A DNA stretch of 64,000 bases from positions 29,087,667-29,151,666 of the forward strand of contig JBBCBC010000007.1 of the NCBI GenBank assembly GCA_037126765.1, read 5' to 3'. The notes beneath the pieces are model-generated. The model searched no databases and was not told the DNA's origin. It was given only the letters and a program-made list of their open reading frames with translations. The position numbers and the translations under genes are program-made. Shown piece by piece: positions 44,970 through 55,929 of the stretch. Each line of letters starts with the position of its first letter. The first letter of the stretch is position 1. The DNA comes from Stenogyne calaminthoides. Taxonomy: Eukaryota; Streptophyta; Magnoliopsida; Lamiales; Lamiaceae.

Positions 44970-47900
44970 TGTAGGTCCCGAACGGGTTTACGTAAGGGCA
45001 GAAGTCTAGAGGGGAGGGGTGAATAGACTTCTGAAAACTTTTTGTGCAAGATCAGGTGTGAAAGCAAGTATGCCTGATCAGAGTGCGTGTGGATCGGTTT
45101 GGACTGATGTCCAACTTATTGATCGCCTTAGGACAGATCAGTTCGGTGTTTATCAGTTTAACTGATGTGCGGAAGCTAAGTTTTAACCCGTGTGAAAAAC
45201 CAGTTTTGTAGAATCAGATTTCTGCTTATCTGTTTTCAATCAGATGACAAAGTGTAAAGCTGATCAGATCAATTGCTTGATGAAAAACTGATCCAGACTC
45301 AGAATATGTATGCAATATCAAAACAGGTAGTGTGCTATAGTGTAAAGCAGGTAAATCAGATAAAGCACACAAGATTTTTATAGTGGTTCGGACAACCAGT
45401 CGTACGTCCACTATTCCCTATCAGCAGGGGAACCAACTTAACCAACTAGGACTTAGTTTAATGTGTTAGTCCAACACAGTACAACCAACATATGTTTCAA
45501 GAGTTCTCATTCAACCAATCCCAGAAATCAGAAACTAAAAACCCTAGTCTGAAATCTTGTTAAACAAACTTGTTGGTCCCGAGATTTTGTGGGTGGAAAA
45601 ACCCATTTTGCGCATGCGGAAGCAAACATGTCATGTGATGCATATAAAACAGGGGTGAGGGCAGAGTGATTCCAATTTTTTTGCTTTTAAGAACGATGTG
45701 TGTTGTTTTGCTTGTAATCGAATGCATATGACAAGTATAAACATAAAGCTGTAAAGAACACACGATATTTTATAGTGGTTCGGACTAAACCCGTCCTACA
45801 TCCACTCTTCCCTTTCGGGGCACCAACTTAACCAACTTAACCTACTTAACCAACGGGACTTATCACCCTCACGGGATCGCCGATAGATGTTTATCGAGTT
45901 CACACTCAAACGGGACTTATCTCCCTCACGAGATTGCCTACCCTCCCTTTCGGGATTGCTAGATGTTTACCGAGTTCACACTCAACCGAACCCAGAAATC
46001 AGAAACTAGAATCCCTAGTCTGAAATCTTGCGGTGACAAACTTAACCTAACTCAAACTGATTTGGGTAAAGGTTTGTTTGGTTTCCAACTAGGTTGAGAT
46101 TTTCCCTTACATTTGTTTAGCCTCAATGCTAAGGATGGGAAAATCTCTCTAAGCTTAGGATATAGCATTTGTGCTTAGATCTAGGGTAGAACACTCTTGA
46201 ATATATGCGTGTATTTCTAGCTCTGTGTTCTATGGTGGGAATGCTTGAATATATGTCTTCTTAGCTCTGTAGCATCGTTTGCCACATTTTCCACACTCTT
46301 CCACACTTGATAATGAAGGAAGAACTTGTATTTATAATGTGGATTTGAATGTTACCGTTGGAGAGAATCACATTCAAATCCATACTACTCTGTAGCTTTT
46401 TCAGGCTTGTCGTCTTCCTCTCATTGGTCCACATCAGCTGAATCTAACGGCTATATTCTTCAGTTTCTTCTGAGTCTCTAACGGCTATATTCTCCAGTTT
46501 CTTCTGAGTCTCTAACGGTTATATTCTGAGTCTCTAACGGCTATATTCTTCATCTGAGCCTTCAGGTTATCTGAGCCTTCATGTTATCTGAGCCTTCAGG
46601 TTATCTGAACCTTCAGGTTATCTGAGTCTCAGGTTCCTTGATTCAGCAGACTTCTCTTCAGTGGACATTGTCTGATCAGGTATACTGACACTCAGGCTTA
46701 CTGAGTTCAGCTCTTCTGAGTTCAGACATTCTGACCCTCAGGTCGCATTGACTCAGGCTATCTGATTTCTTCTTTGTCTGATCTGATCAGCTCGACTGAT
46801 CAGATCAACACTTCTCCAGTTCAGTATCTCAGGATAGCATCAGGTCATCTGCATCAGGTTGGCATATCAGATTATCATATCTGATCTCGATCACGTCTGA
46901 TCTCGATCAGTCTCATCTGATCTCGATCACGTCTGATCTTGATCAGTCTCTTTTGCTCATCTTCTGATCTGCAACCTTCTATTCTGATTTGCTGGCTTTA
47001 GCTTTTCTTCACATCTGATTTGCACAACTCATCAGTTGACTCCGGAACTCATCTAACTCATCTGATCTCGATCATTCTCATCTGCAGCCTCGTCTGATCT
47101 CGATCTTCTTCTTCTGATTTCGTGAGTTCCCCCTCAATTTGTTCTTTCGTTCCCCCTTAACTTGTTATCTGTAGATTAGCTTGAATAACACAAGTCAATA
47201 ATGTTTTGGCATACATTATCAAAACTAAAATATCCCAACAAAACTTAACCTAACTTTGTGGGTTTGGGTATAAGATTTGTTGTGTTCCAACTGGAAATCT
47301 ATCCTAGTATTTAAGTAGCCTAAGGCTGAAAAATAAGATTTCTATGCTAAGAACAATGGGATGAACACTTAGAAAATGAGCTTCAATTTAGTGTTCTTCG
47401 TGCGGAAATTTGCTTGTGCTTGAGCTTGATGATAATTTCCGTGTCTTCACTATGAAGGTTGATCCCATATTTATACACCATGAAATCAAAAGAGCTGTTG
47501 GAGAGCAATTTGGATTTCAGGCTATTTTTGGTAGATTTGCAGGCTTGATGTGACGTGCTTCAGGGACGGCATGGCCGAAAGCATGTATGTTTGTCCTTTC
47601 TAGCCGTTTGACTGCGCAGCACCAAATCCCGCATTATCAGCTCTGTGCATACGTGTTCCGTTTTCATTGGTTAACAAGTACACTTGTTCAGTGTTTGTTT
47701 TACCAACTTAAGGTTGACATTCTTCTTGTCAGATTAACATCGTATGGTATGGTGCACAAACAGTTATCACCAGGTGTGAGCTGAACTGATCAGATAAGCT
47801 GATCAGTCTACCTGATAGAGTCTTCAGATGCAAGTTGTCTTAGCTCAACTAGCAGACTCGACTGATGTATGTCTTCTGATCTTCTGGTAGTCATCTGATC

Positions 47901-48201
47901 TTCAGGTCTTCTGATTCTTTAGCTTCAAGTCTTCACCTGATCATCTGACTTTCTGACTTGTCTGATCTTCTTACTCGTCTGATCTTCTGACTCGTTTGAT
48001 CTTCTGATCTTCTCCAAGACTTGCGTATACATATTGTGTTCCCCCTCAATATGTGATATATCTACTACATCAGTTGTTCTATACAATCATTATCAACTGG
48101 TCACCTTATACTGATATCTAGAACATCAGTCAGCTAACATGTCTGATTGGTCCTATTACAAGTGTTTTGGAACTTTCATCAAAACTCTAAATTTCCCAAC
48201 A
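44970..48201 (-). repeat. 3' LTR of the reverse-strand family-A element (interrupted)
   Basis: Two family-A LTR pieces, 44970-45570 and 47241-48201, are separated by an inserted LTR. Without the insertion and its duplicated 5 bp the LTR is about 1557 bp, close to A2 (1642 bp). The 47300-48200 part matches the 5' LTR at 57832-58703 base for base over long stretches. A TATA region on the minus strand is near 47465-47475. Confidence 0.9.
45571..47240 (-). mobile_element. Solo family-B LTR inside the family-A 3' LTR
   Basis: A complete family-B LTR (plus strand TGTTGGTCCCGAG...TATCCCAACA, 1670 bp) in reverse, flanked by a perfect 5-bp duplication AAACT (45566-45570, 47241-47245). A single LTR with intact duplication means unequal recombination removed the rest of the inserted element. 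Its CTGA/TCAG-rich tract (46440-47120) is regular, unlike the equivalent tracts of B1 and B2. Confidence 0.93.
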
Positions 48202-48216
48202 ATTTCCCTCTTTTTG
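48202..48216 (-). other. Polypurine tract of the reverse-strand element
   Basis: On the minus strand aaaaagagggaaat lies directly before the 3' LTR start TGTTGGG. It is the expected plus-strand primer site. Confidence 0.75.
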
Positions 48217-48569
48217 ATGAAACCAAAACATTTGAGAAACCAACAACAGTTGATAATTTAAGGAGTAGAAAAGAACAAATAATCAGAAGACAATGAGAAT
48301 TTGTCTTAGGATCAGTAAAAAAAATACACTTTTCATTCATCAGATTTGTCATTACAATGTACATTAGAAAAGTTTCATCATAAAATACAATTGATCCTAA
48401 AACTATCTTCTGATCTTCAAACTTTTGGAATATTGCCCTCTGGCATCTCTCGCAGATCCTGTGGAATGTTGAAGATACGATACAATTTCTATTCGACATC
48501 ATTGATCTGCTGAGGATCAGTTATGCGCGATTTACTCAAGATGTCAAAATAGAATCTTTGAAAGGCCAA

Positions 48570-48842
48570 TCAGTCGAATGAGCCATCCACCTTTCTCGTA
48601 TAGTCCATTACTTCATAATCTTGGTGGGAGATTCTTACATTAATCTTCCTGGCCTCACTCTCCAGATACTTCAAGAATTCTAGGTGCTTGTTCTCTAACC
48701 AGTTCAGGAATTCTTCATCTGGTGATTCTTCCTTTGGCACCAGGTCCAGAACAAAGGCATCCAAGAGCCATTCACATCTGATTTTATTCCATTCTTCAAA
48801 TCTATAAGCATGTGCAGTGGTTTTCGGAATAATTATCATCAA
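48570..48842 (-). pseudogene. Env-like ORF, C-terminal segment
   Basis: A 90-codon frame with RFEEWNKIRCEWLLDAFVLD and an acidic/aromatic tail, ending before the purine tract. The matching segment of element C is at 1164-1499. It is separated from the coiled-coil segment by a frame change at about 48843-48900. No membrane segment is visible in it. Confidence 0.5.
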
Positions 48843-48900
48843 CTTTTGCCGACAGTTGAGGTTCCACGATTATTTTCCCAGCTTGACCTTTTCTGACCCT

Positions 48901-50751
48901 CTAAGTGTATCTCTTCTTTAATCCTTCTGGTTCAGCCATTTTCTCAGCTTTTCTTTCTTGTTCACTCAGTCGAGCTTCTTTAGCAATCTGTTCCTCAGAT
49001 AGTTTCACTGCCAGTTCCTTATCAGCTTGTATATGACTTGTATTGCTCCTTGTGATTCTTTTTGCTTCAGCAGGTTTAGGATCAGATCCAGCTTTTGAAG
49101 GTCCAACTCCTCCGGCCATCTTTCTTGCTCTCGATTTCTCCATCTTGTTAGAAACTTCATTTGCAAACAGATCTAAATGATCTAATCTTTGGCCATATGC
49201 TTCAACAATTTGAATAAGCTCTTCTGTAGTTTTGATGAAGTCAGTTGGTTTCTCAACTTGTCCTTCCCCCTTTTTGGTTTGATCAAAAAAAGAGTTGAGG
49301 TGGGAAGTCAGGGAGCCAAAACTGACAGCAATGGCTTTGTTAAGATCTGATGCAGTAAGCCCTTGTGTCTGAGTGGTTAAGTCTTGAATCTTGGATACCA
49401 GCTCAGATTTCGCAGCTTCGATGGCATTTGAGAAAGTGAGAATCAGTTTATCCATTTTCTCCTCCGTCTTTTCGAGCTTTTCTGTGGTCATGAGAAGAGA
49501 TACCTGAAGTTGATCAACTGTGGCCATCTTCTCACCATAAGACTTTTTAAATTCTTCATTCAGCCCAGTCATCGTTTATTGAAACTGATCCTTCAAGGCT
49601 TCGATCTGAGAGATGGCAAACTCCCTTTGATCGTTCAATTCACGCATATAAGCTTGCCTTTGATCAGTTATAGTGTTGCTAACCGAGTTAGCCAACACTC
49701 CTTCAACTTCTTCTTTCAGCAGATCCTTAAAGCATGATCTGATTTCTCGCAACTGATCCGAAGTAACATGTGTAGCAGATATACCTTGTATCGCCTGATT
49801 AGTTGGAAGTTGAATGGCAATTGAAGGTTCAACATTTGCATCAGTTTTTTTTACCTCCAGTGGCTGGTCTTGAACTGCATCACCAAGACCACCTTCATCG
49901 ACAACTCCTGCATCTCTCATAACATCATCTTCCTTGAGAGTTTCTTTGTCAGACGCCGAGATAGACTCCTCCAACGTCTTGTCCAGCTTCCTGTACACCA
50001 AGGCCTTAACTGCCTCATTAGAAATTAATTCTGTTGGTGAACCAACTCGAGCAGATTTCTTCATATCGAAGTCATAGTCGGCAAACTCATTAGCTCCTCC
50101 CATCTGTTCAATGATGATCATGAAATCTGAAAAGTTCTTCAATCTGAGATCTCTCCATGTCAGAATCTCCAGAATGTCTTCCCTGATATTCTGATGGGCT
50201 TCCAATTCTGGATATAGATCATCGATCTCTAGTTCACTTCGCATTCGTACCATCTTCCCAGTAACTGTTTTGGATGATCTGGATTCGGGAATCGACTGTT
50301 CAGATTGAACGAGTGGGAGAGTTGAAGAAGTTTTTGGTGGTGGCAGATCAGTGGGCTGTTGACTGATGTGCTGAGTTCGATCTGCTTCCACAACAGACAC
50401 ATAAAGTGATTTGGCATGTTCGCTTGTTGGAGAAAGAGAGGGAGTCATGCGCTCAGCAGCTGGAGATTGGATGGGTGATTGAGCACGAGATTGAGGAGAA
50501 GGTGATCTTGCCTTTCCTTTGTCCTTCCCTTGCTCTCCTTCTGGCTGCTCCAAAGAGCTTTCCACCAGAGAAGCATGTCTCTCAGATCGATCAACTGATT
50601 TATTCTGCTCATCAGGTTGGGCCTCCACTTCTTCTTCATATGACTCATTTTCCAAGAACAAAGTCATTGGTGCTTGTTTCACTTTCTTTGGCTTCTTTGC
50701 CAGTTCTTTCCTCAAGGTCCTCTTTCTTTTTTGGTTGTTGGGCTGATGCAA
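48901..50751 (-). pseudogene. Env-like ORF, Pro/Ser-rich and coiled-coil segments
   Basis: Two adjoining open frames (50751-49576, 391 codons; 49572-48901, 223 codons) together read as one protein, with a stop and a possible frame change where they meet. The first has a basic start, a Ser/Pro/Gln-rich low-complexity region (KARSPSPQSRAQSPIQSP) and then an acidic helical region. The second is a long coiled coil (EKLEKTEEKMDKLIL) with a basic end. This fits the additional ORF described downstream of pol in SIRE/Maximus copia elements. No signal peptide or clear membrane span is seen, so an envelope function is not supported by this copy. Confidence 0.6.
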
Positions 50752-51492
50752 CAGAGGTGGCTTCCTTGCTCTTGCCCTTCCTGACAGTCATCTTCATATC
50801 ATCATCAGAAGGACCAAAGATGACAGATGTGCTGGTGAGGAAGGCCTTGTAAATCTTTAGCCCATTCTGGCTCCACTGAGCAGTTGGTAGTTTGTCCCTT
50901 AGAATGACTGCTACCTTGTTCAGATTGCTGATCCGTTTATGCAGAAACACTTCTCGTTGTTCATTAATTCCGAATTTTGCATGTTCCTGCAACAGAATTG
51001 CCTTCAGGAATCCAGCCCAATTAATGTTTGTGGCTCCATCCACAATTGCAGCAATACAATGCATCTTGACTGCTGTCAATCCATCAGGGGTGAAAGAAAT
51101 CCCCATGATTGTCTTCGACAGAATGTCAGAGAGTAGGCAAAACTTCCTCTTAAGCACATGCCTGACAAAATTGGCAGTGTGCTTTTTATCTGCCTCCCTG
51201 AACAGTTGATCTCTTATCTGCTCATCTTCATTCTATATGCAATGAGCAGGTGAAATTTTCCCTTTGGGCAGATTGAATAGACGTGTGATATCTCCAGATT
51301 CCTCAGAAATTCCAGTGCTTCATATTGCATCACTGGATTGGAGTGGGCTGCACAGTACTGCTCTAGGCCACACCTCCTCAATAAATGCTCCACTTCCATG
51401 GATTCTGGATCTCTAGTGATCCCATAAACAATATATTTGTCCTCGATAATTTGATTTGAGAGGTTTGCATAACTGCACATTATCTTTCCCAT
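50645..51492 (-). pseudogene. Env-like ORF, N-terminal segment
   Basis: Two frames (51492-51214 and 51157-50645) separated by a frame change near 51210 form the start of the extra ORF. Residue patterns include GFLKAILLQEHAKFG and KIYKAFLTSTSVIFGPSDDD. The second overlaps the next segment in another frame (50751-50645), so a frameshift separates them. It lies about 900 bp after the RNase H end, consistent with a separate ORF. I do not recognise a named domain with certainty. Confidence 0.5.
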
Positions 51493-52394
51493 ACCGTGTG
51501 TAGCTATCTACAACAAAAGAACCATGTGTGAGGATTTGTTCATAAAAGCATAAAACCAATCAGACATTTGACTTTTAGACAAATAATCGATTGTTTTATT
51601 CCTTATAATACACACAAATAAAAGAAATAGAGAAAGCATAACACATAGGGTAAATATATATAGACATTTGTAGCCTATATGAGCAAATGATTTTAGGGAA
51701 CTAACTCGACAAATAAACAAAAATTACCAGATTTCGCTTTTCGATTTTGAAATAATATGAATCGCAAGAAACGCTTCGAATTGCAGAAGGTAAGTGAGAA
51801 TTTGCAAAGTATAATGTTGATCGCAAGAATTTTGAGAAGTGTATTTGTAAGGGTTTTGATGAAGCTTTATAATAGGAAGGAGGGAAAATTGAGATTGGAA
51901 AATCAAGTGTTTGAACAAAATGAACGACTGAGATTAGGTGGTTTTAAAAAGGACTAGATCGGGCAGGGATTGCAAGTATGATTGCCTTTAGGATTTTAAA
52001 AAATGCATTTAATGGCAATTAATACATATTCCCCGCGTCCGCATTAAATGATTTGCAGGGTGTACGTCATAAAAGGTATGTGCACAGTAAAAGCAAATAT
52101 TATCAGATAATTGCAAATAAGTAATCAGTAAAACAAAGGAACAAAAATGTGTATCTGGTTGACTGATGTTGTAATCAGTCAATACTTGTAGTCGTAGGTC
52201 TGACTGATTTATGTTGATCTTAGTTTCTGCCTAATCCTTAGTATTTCCCAACAATGTCCCACTTATCTGATCAGTTTCCTTCTGATCCTATCTGATCAGT
52301 TGACGTTCCCCCTTCAACTCTTTTCTGATCAATCCCTATCTGATTCTTTCTGATCAGTTGGGGTTCCCTTACTAAACTGGTCCTCCTTATCTGG
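51493..52394 (-). other. Spacer between pol and the env-like ORF
   Basis: About 900 bp of AT-rich DNA without a credible gene. Short open frames on both strands (51508-51957) have no recognisable motif. In SIRE-type elements such a spacer lies between the pol stop and the extra ORF. Confidence 0.6.
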
Positions 52395-53078
52395 TCAATC
52401 TCTTAACCAAATAGTCATGGAGACCAGTCCACCAAATATTTCTGGTGCACTCTCTCCCAGGTCCTGAAGTCCTAGCTCATTACATAGTTCTATGAATCTG
52501 ACTTCAGCTAGAGGCTTGGTTAAGATACCAGCTCTCTGCTTATAAGTATGGATCTTTTCCATTCTGATATTCTTCTTTTCCACATGATCTCTTATAAAAT
52601 GATGTCTGACATCCACATGCTTGCATCTTGTATGTAAAACTGGATTCTGAGTGATTGCAATAGCACTATTACTGTCACAGAATATGGGCACATTCATAGC
52701 TACAATGTAATAATCCCTCTGCTGCTGACTAAGCCAGAGCAGTTGGGAACAACAACTTCATCCAGCCATATATTCTGCTTCAGTAGTAGATGTGGCAACA
52801 GATGTTGGTTTCTTTGAGAACCAAGAGATCAGTTTGCTTCCTAAGAACTGACATGTACCTGAGGTTGATTTTCTGTCTATTCTGTAACCTCCATAATCAG
52901 AATCAGAATACCCACTAAGCTCTAGATTATCATCTGATGGGTAGAATAAACCAAGATTTACTGTCCCCTTCAGATACTTAAGAATTCGCTTAGCTGCTTC
53001 CAGGTGGCATTGCATTGGATTTGTCTGAAATCTGGCACATACACCTACTACAAAAGTTATATCTGGTCTGCTGGCCAA
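52395..53078 (-). pseudogene. Copia RNase H domain (two pieces)
   Basis: The frame 53078-52758 ends with SKKPTSVATSTTEAEYMAG, then a TGA follows. 52697-52395 continues with IFCDSNSAIAITQNPVLHTR, HVDVRHHFIRDHVE and ILTKPLAE. These are the signature blocks of the copia RNase H at the end of pol, which removes RNA from the RNA-DNA hybrid. One nonsense codon separates the halves. Confidence 0.88.
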
Positions 53079-53135
53079 CAGATTCCTAGTGTACTTTGCC
53101 TGACAGATGAATATCTCTTCTGTACTTTGCTTAAC

Positions 53136-54059
53136 TTAAAGACCCAGAAAGTAAATCATCTGACCCATCATGGACATCTCGAACTTCTCTTGCATCAGTT
53201 TACTGAATCTTTCACATAGGCTCTTGTTGGGAGATCCGAAGATGATATCGTCCACATAAATCCGAACCATCAGAATATCTTCACCATCTTCTATTCTGAA
53301 TAAGGTTCTATCCACTGTTCCTTTAGTGAATCCGCTGTCTATCAAGAACTGAGATAGTGTATCATACCAAGCTCTAGGAGCCTGTTTCAGTCCGTAAAGA
53401 GCTTTTCTTAAATGGTACACCTGGTTGCCCTTTTCAACACAAACTTCCTCAGCTAGTACCCCATTTAAGAATGCACTCTTTACATCCATCTGATACACAA
53501 TAAATCCTCTGTGAGCAGCATACGCCAGAAACAGCCGAACTTCCAGACGAGCAACTGGTGCAAAGGTCTCATCATAATCAATTCCTTCTGATTGTGAATA
53601 TCCCTTAGCAACAAGTCTTGCCTTATTTCTGGTGATGACATTGTTCTCATCCTTCTTGTTCTTGAATACCCACTTGGTGCCTATCACCTCTTGATGAGTT
53701 GGTCTGTCTACCAGTTTCCAAACCTGATTTCTCTCAAACTGCTCTAATTCTTCTTGCATGGCTAGAATCCAGCTGGCATCTTGTAGAGCTTCTTCTATTG
53801 TGGTTGGTTCCTTCAAAGACAGATAGCAACAATACATGGCACTTTCACCAATCTGATGTCTAGTTTTAACTCTATCAGATGGGTCTCCGATGATCAGATC
53901 AGTTGGATGACTGGTTATCCAGGTCCTTCTTTTCTGATTTGCATCAGTTTGGAGAACATCATCCTCTTCTGATAGTGATTCATCACTAGAGATTGGGAGA
54001 GGTACAGTAATAGGATCCACTTGGCATGGACAAGTCTCAGCTGATGTTGGAATCATCAT
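53136..54059 (-). pseudogene. Copia reverse transcriptase domain
   Basis: 307 open codons. KWVFKNKKDENNVITRNKAR and LVAKGYSQSEGIDYDETFAP start the RVT_2 domain, QMDVKSAFLNG the fingers/palm, LRKALYGLKQAPRAWYD the next block, and RIYVDDIIFGS the catalytic YVDD. Between LAEEVCVE and GNQVYHLRK the domain is shorter than usual for copia RT, suggesting a small internal deletion. A stop after YFLGL separates it from the RNase H part. It cannot make an active polyprotein. Confidence 0.9.
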
Positions 54060-54520
54060 ATGCTGATGCTGTCCGCCGGAACATCAGGTGTTCCCCTTGA
54101 ACCAGATGGTTCAGTTGTTACTGTCTCAGCTGTACCAGCTTCTTCATTGACAGTTGTACGTACCTGAGGGTCTGACTGACCTGGTGAATCATTAAGATCA
54201 AGTTTGTGGACATACACTGTTACGTGATCTGATTCCTTTTTCTTGATACTTAACTGATCCATTTTCTGAGTATCAGGTACTTGTTGATCTGGTACTGCTT
54301 GTTCTGAAGCAGATTTCTCTTGTTCAGAAGATGTCTCATCAAAGACCACATGTTGTGAATGAAAGCTTTTCTTCCACAAGTTCAGAAGATTTCTCTTTTT
54401 CTTGTTCAAAAGATTTTCTTCCACAACTAGAGTTCGCCTGTTGAACACCCTGAAAGCTTTGCTGTTTGAGGAATATCCTAAGAATATACCCTCATCTGAC
54501 TTGGCTTCAAAAGTTTTCAA
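54056..54520 (-). pseudogene. Integrase C-terminal/linker region
   Basis: This frame contains FEAKSDEGIFLGYSSNSKAF, the region after the integrase core, then a Lys/Asn-rich insertion (ENLLNKKKRNLLNLWKKS) not present in the plus-strand copy. An acidic linker to RT follows. The insertion resembles a local partial duplication of the NLLNKKK/NLLNLWKK type. Confidence 0.7.
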
Positions 54521-54598
54521 CTGACTCTTCCCATTGTTGTGAATGAAACACTTGCACCCAAAAACATGGAAGTAAGAAACACGAGGTTTTCTGCCCTT

Positions 54599-55240
54599 TC
54601 ACAGTTCATAAGGTGTTTTGAAATGAATCTTAGTCAGAGAACATCTATTCTGAGTGTGACAAGCTGTGTTGATAGCTTCTGCCCAGAAACGGTTTAGAGT
54701 TGCATGTTCAGCCAACATTGTGCGAGCAGCTTCTTTGAGTGTTCTGTTTCTCTGTTCTGCTACGCCATTTTGTTGTGGTGTTCTTGCGGCTGATGTTTCA
54801 TGTTGTATACCAAACTTAGTGCAAAAGTCAGTAATAAAGGAGTTCAAAAATTCTGTACCTTTATCTGATCTGATTTTTACAATACTGACACCTTTCTCAT
54901 TCTGTAATCTCTTGAGCAGCTCAGGTATCTTTGTTGTAGTCTCATTCTTCTTATACAAGAATACAACTCAGGTAAACTTGGAATAATCATCCACGATTAC
55001 GAGAGTGTATTTGTGTCCGCTCAGACTAAGTGGTGTAACTGGTCCAAACAAATCCATGTGGAGCAGTTGCAATACTCTGCTGGATGTTGGTCCTGGGATC
55101 CCCTTGAATGAAGCTTTAACCTGTTTTCCCTTCTGACATGCGACACATGTCTGATACTTAGAGAATACCTCATTCGGGAGACCCTCAACCAGAGACATCC
55201 TTGTTATCTTGTTAAGAGTCTTAAAGTTCAGATGACTCAT
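54599..55240 (-). pseudogene. Copia GAG-pre-integrase and integrase core
   Basis: 55240-54968 carries the zinc-binding pre-integrase part (CVACQKGKQVKASF) and the first catalytic Asp (HMDLFGP). After a nonsense codon at about 54967, 54958-54599 carries RSDKGTEFLNSF (second Asp) and QQNGVAEQRNRTLKEA (catalytic Glu). Another nonsense codon follows at about 54599. The plus-strand copy at 11699-12829 has this domain in one open frame. Confidence 0.88.
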
Positions 55241-55342
55241 TCTCTTGTGCCAGAGCCAACTGCTGCTCTTGGAACTCTTAACAATCAGGCATGCATTTCT
55301 TGGACAACTGTTCCAATCTGCAGTGTAGATCGTTCCTTTTCT

Positions 55343-55693
55343 TCAACCAGTTAACAAAATCTGTTGAGTAGCTCGATTCTTGATAGTGCACTGATCAGTC
55401 AAGAACTCAACACTAAATCCGTTGTCGCAGAATTGTGAAACCGATAACAGGTTGTGCTTTAAACCATCGACATACGAGACTCCAGTAACCTGTACATCAT
55501 CATTCTCTAAAGTTCCGAACTCTCTGGTAAAACCAAAGTTATCATCACCAAAGAGTACACGTGGGCCTTCTTGTTCTGTGTATGAACTGAGGAGATGCTT
55601 GTTTCCAGTCATGTGCCTTGAGCATCCACTATCGATGTACCAGATAGTTGCTTGTACACCTCCTTTATTGGCCAAGCCCACGCGAACCTGCAA
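55343..55693 (-). pseudogene. Copia aspartic protease
   Basis: A 116-codon frame with WYIDSGCSRHMTGNK (active-site D-S-G) and GLKHNLLSVSQFCDNGFS. It processes the Gag-Pol precursor in intact elements. It is closed at 55343 and out of frame with the gag segment upstream. Confidence 0.85.
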
Positions 55694-55929
55694 TCAGATC
55701 AGGCTTTAGGTACCCCAGTAGAATCAGGTCCTGGGGGTTTAGAAATACCTTTCGGGATCTAAACAAATCTGGCACCTTTGTTGTAAACAAAGGGCTTGAT
55801 TTGTCTCCCATAAATGTCTACATAATCATACGTCTCTTCATATGCAATCTGGTTAGTATGATCATTAGTGTGAGCCTTGGATGAGTCAGAAGACTTGGGA
55901 TTTTTAATTGATATTTGTCTTCTTTTAAT

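Noticed and set aside
48570..51492. A functional envelope gene or infectious element
   Set aside because: Frames are broken, no signal peptide or membrane span is visible, and pol carries several nonsense codons.
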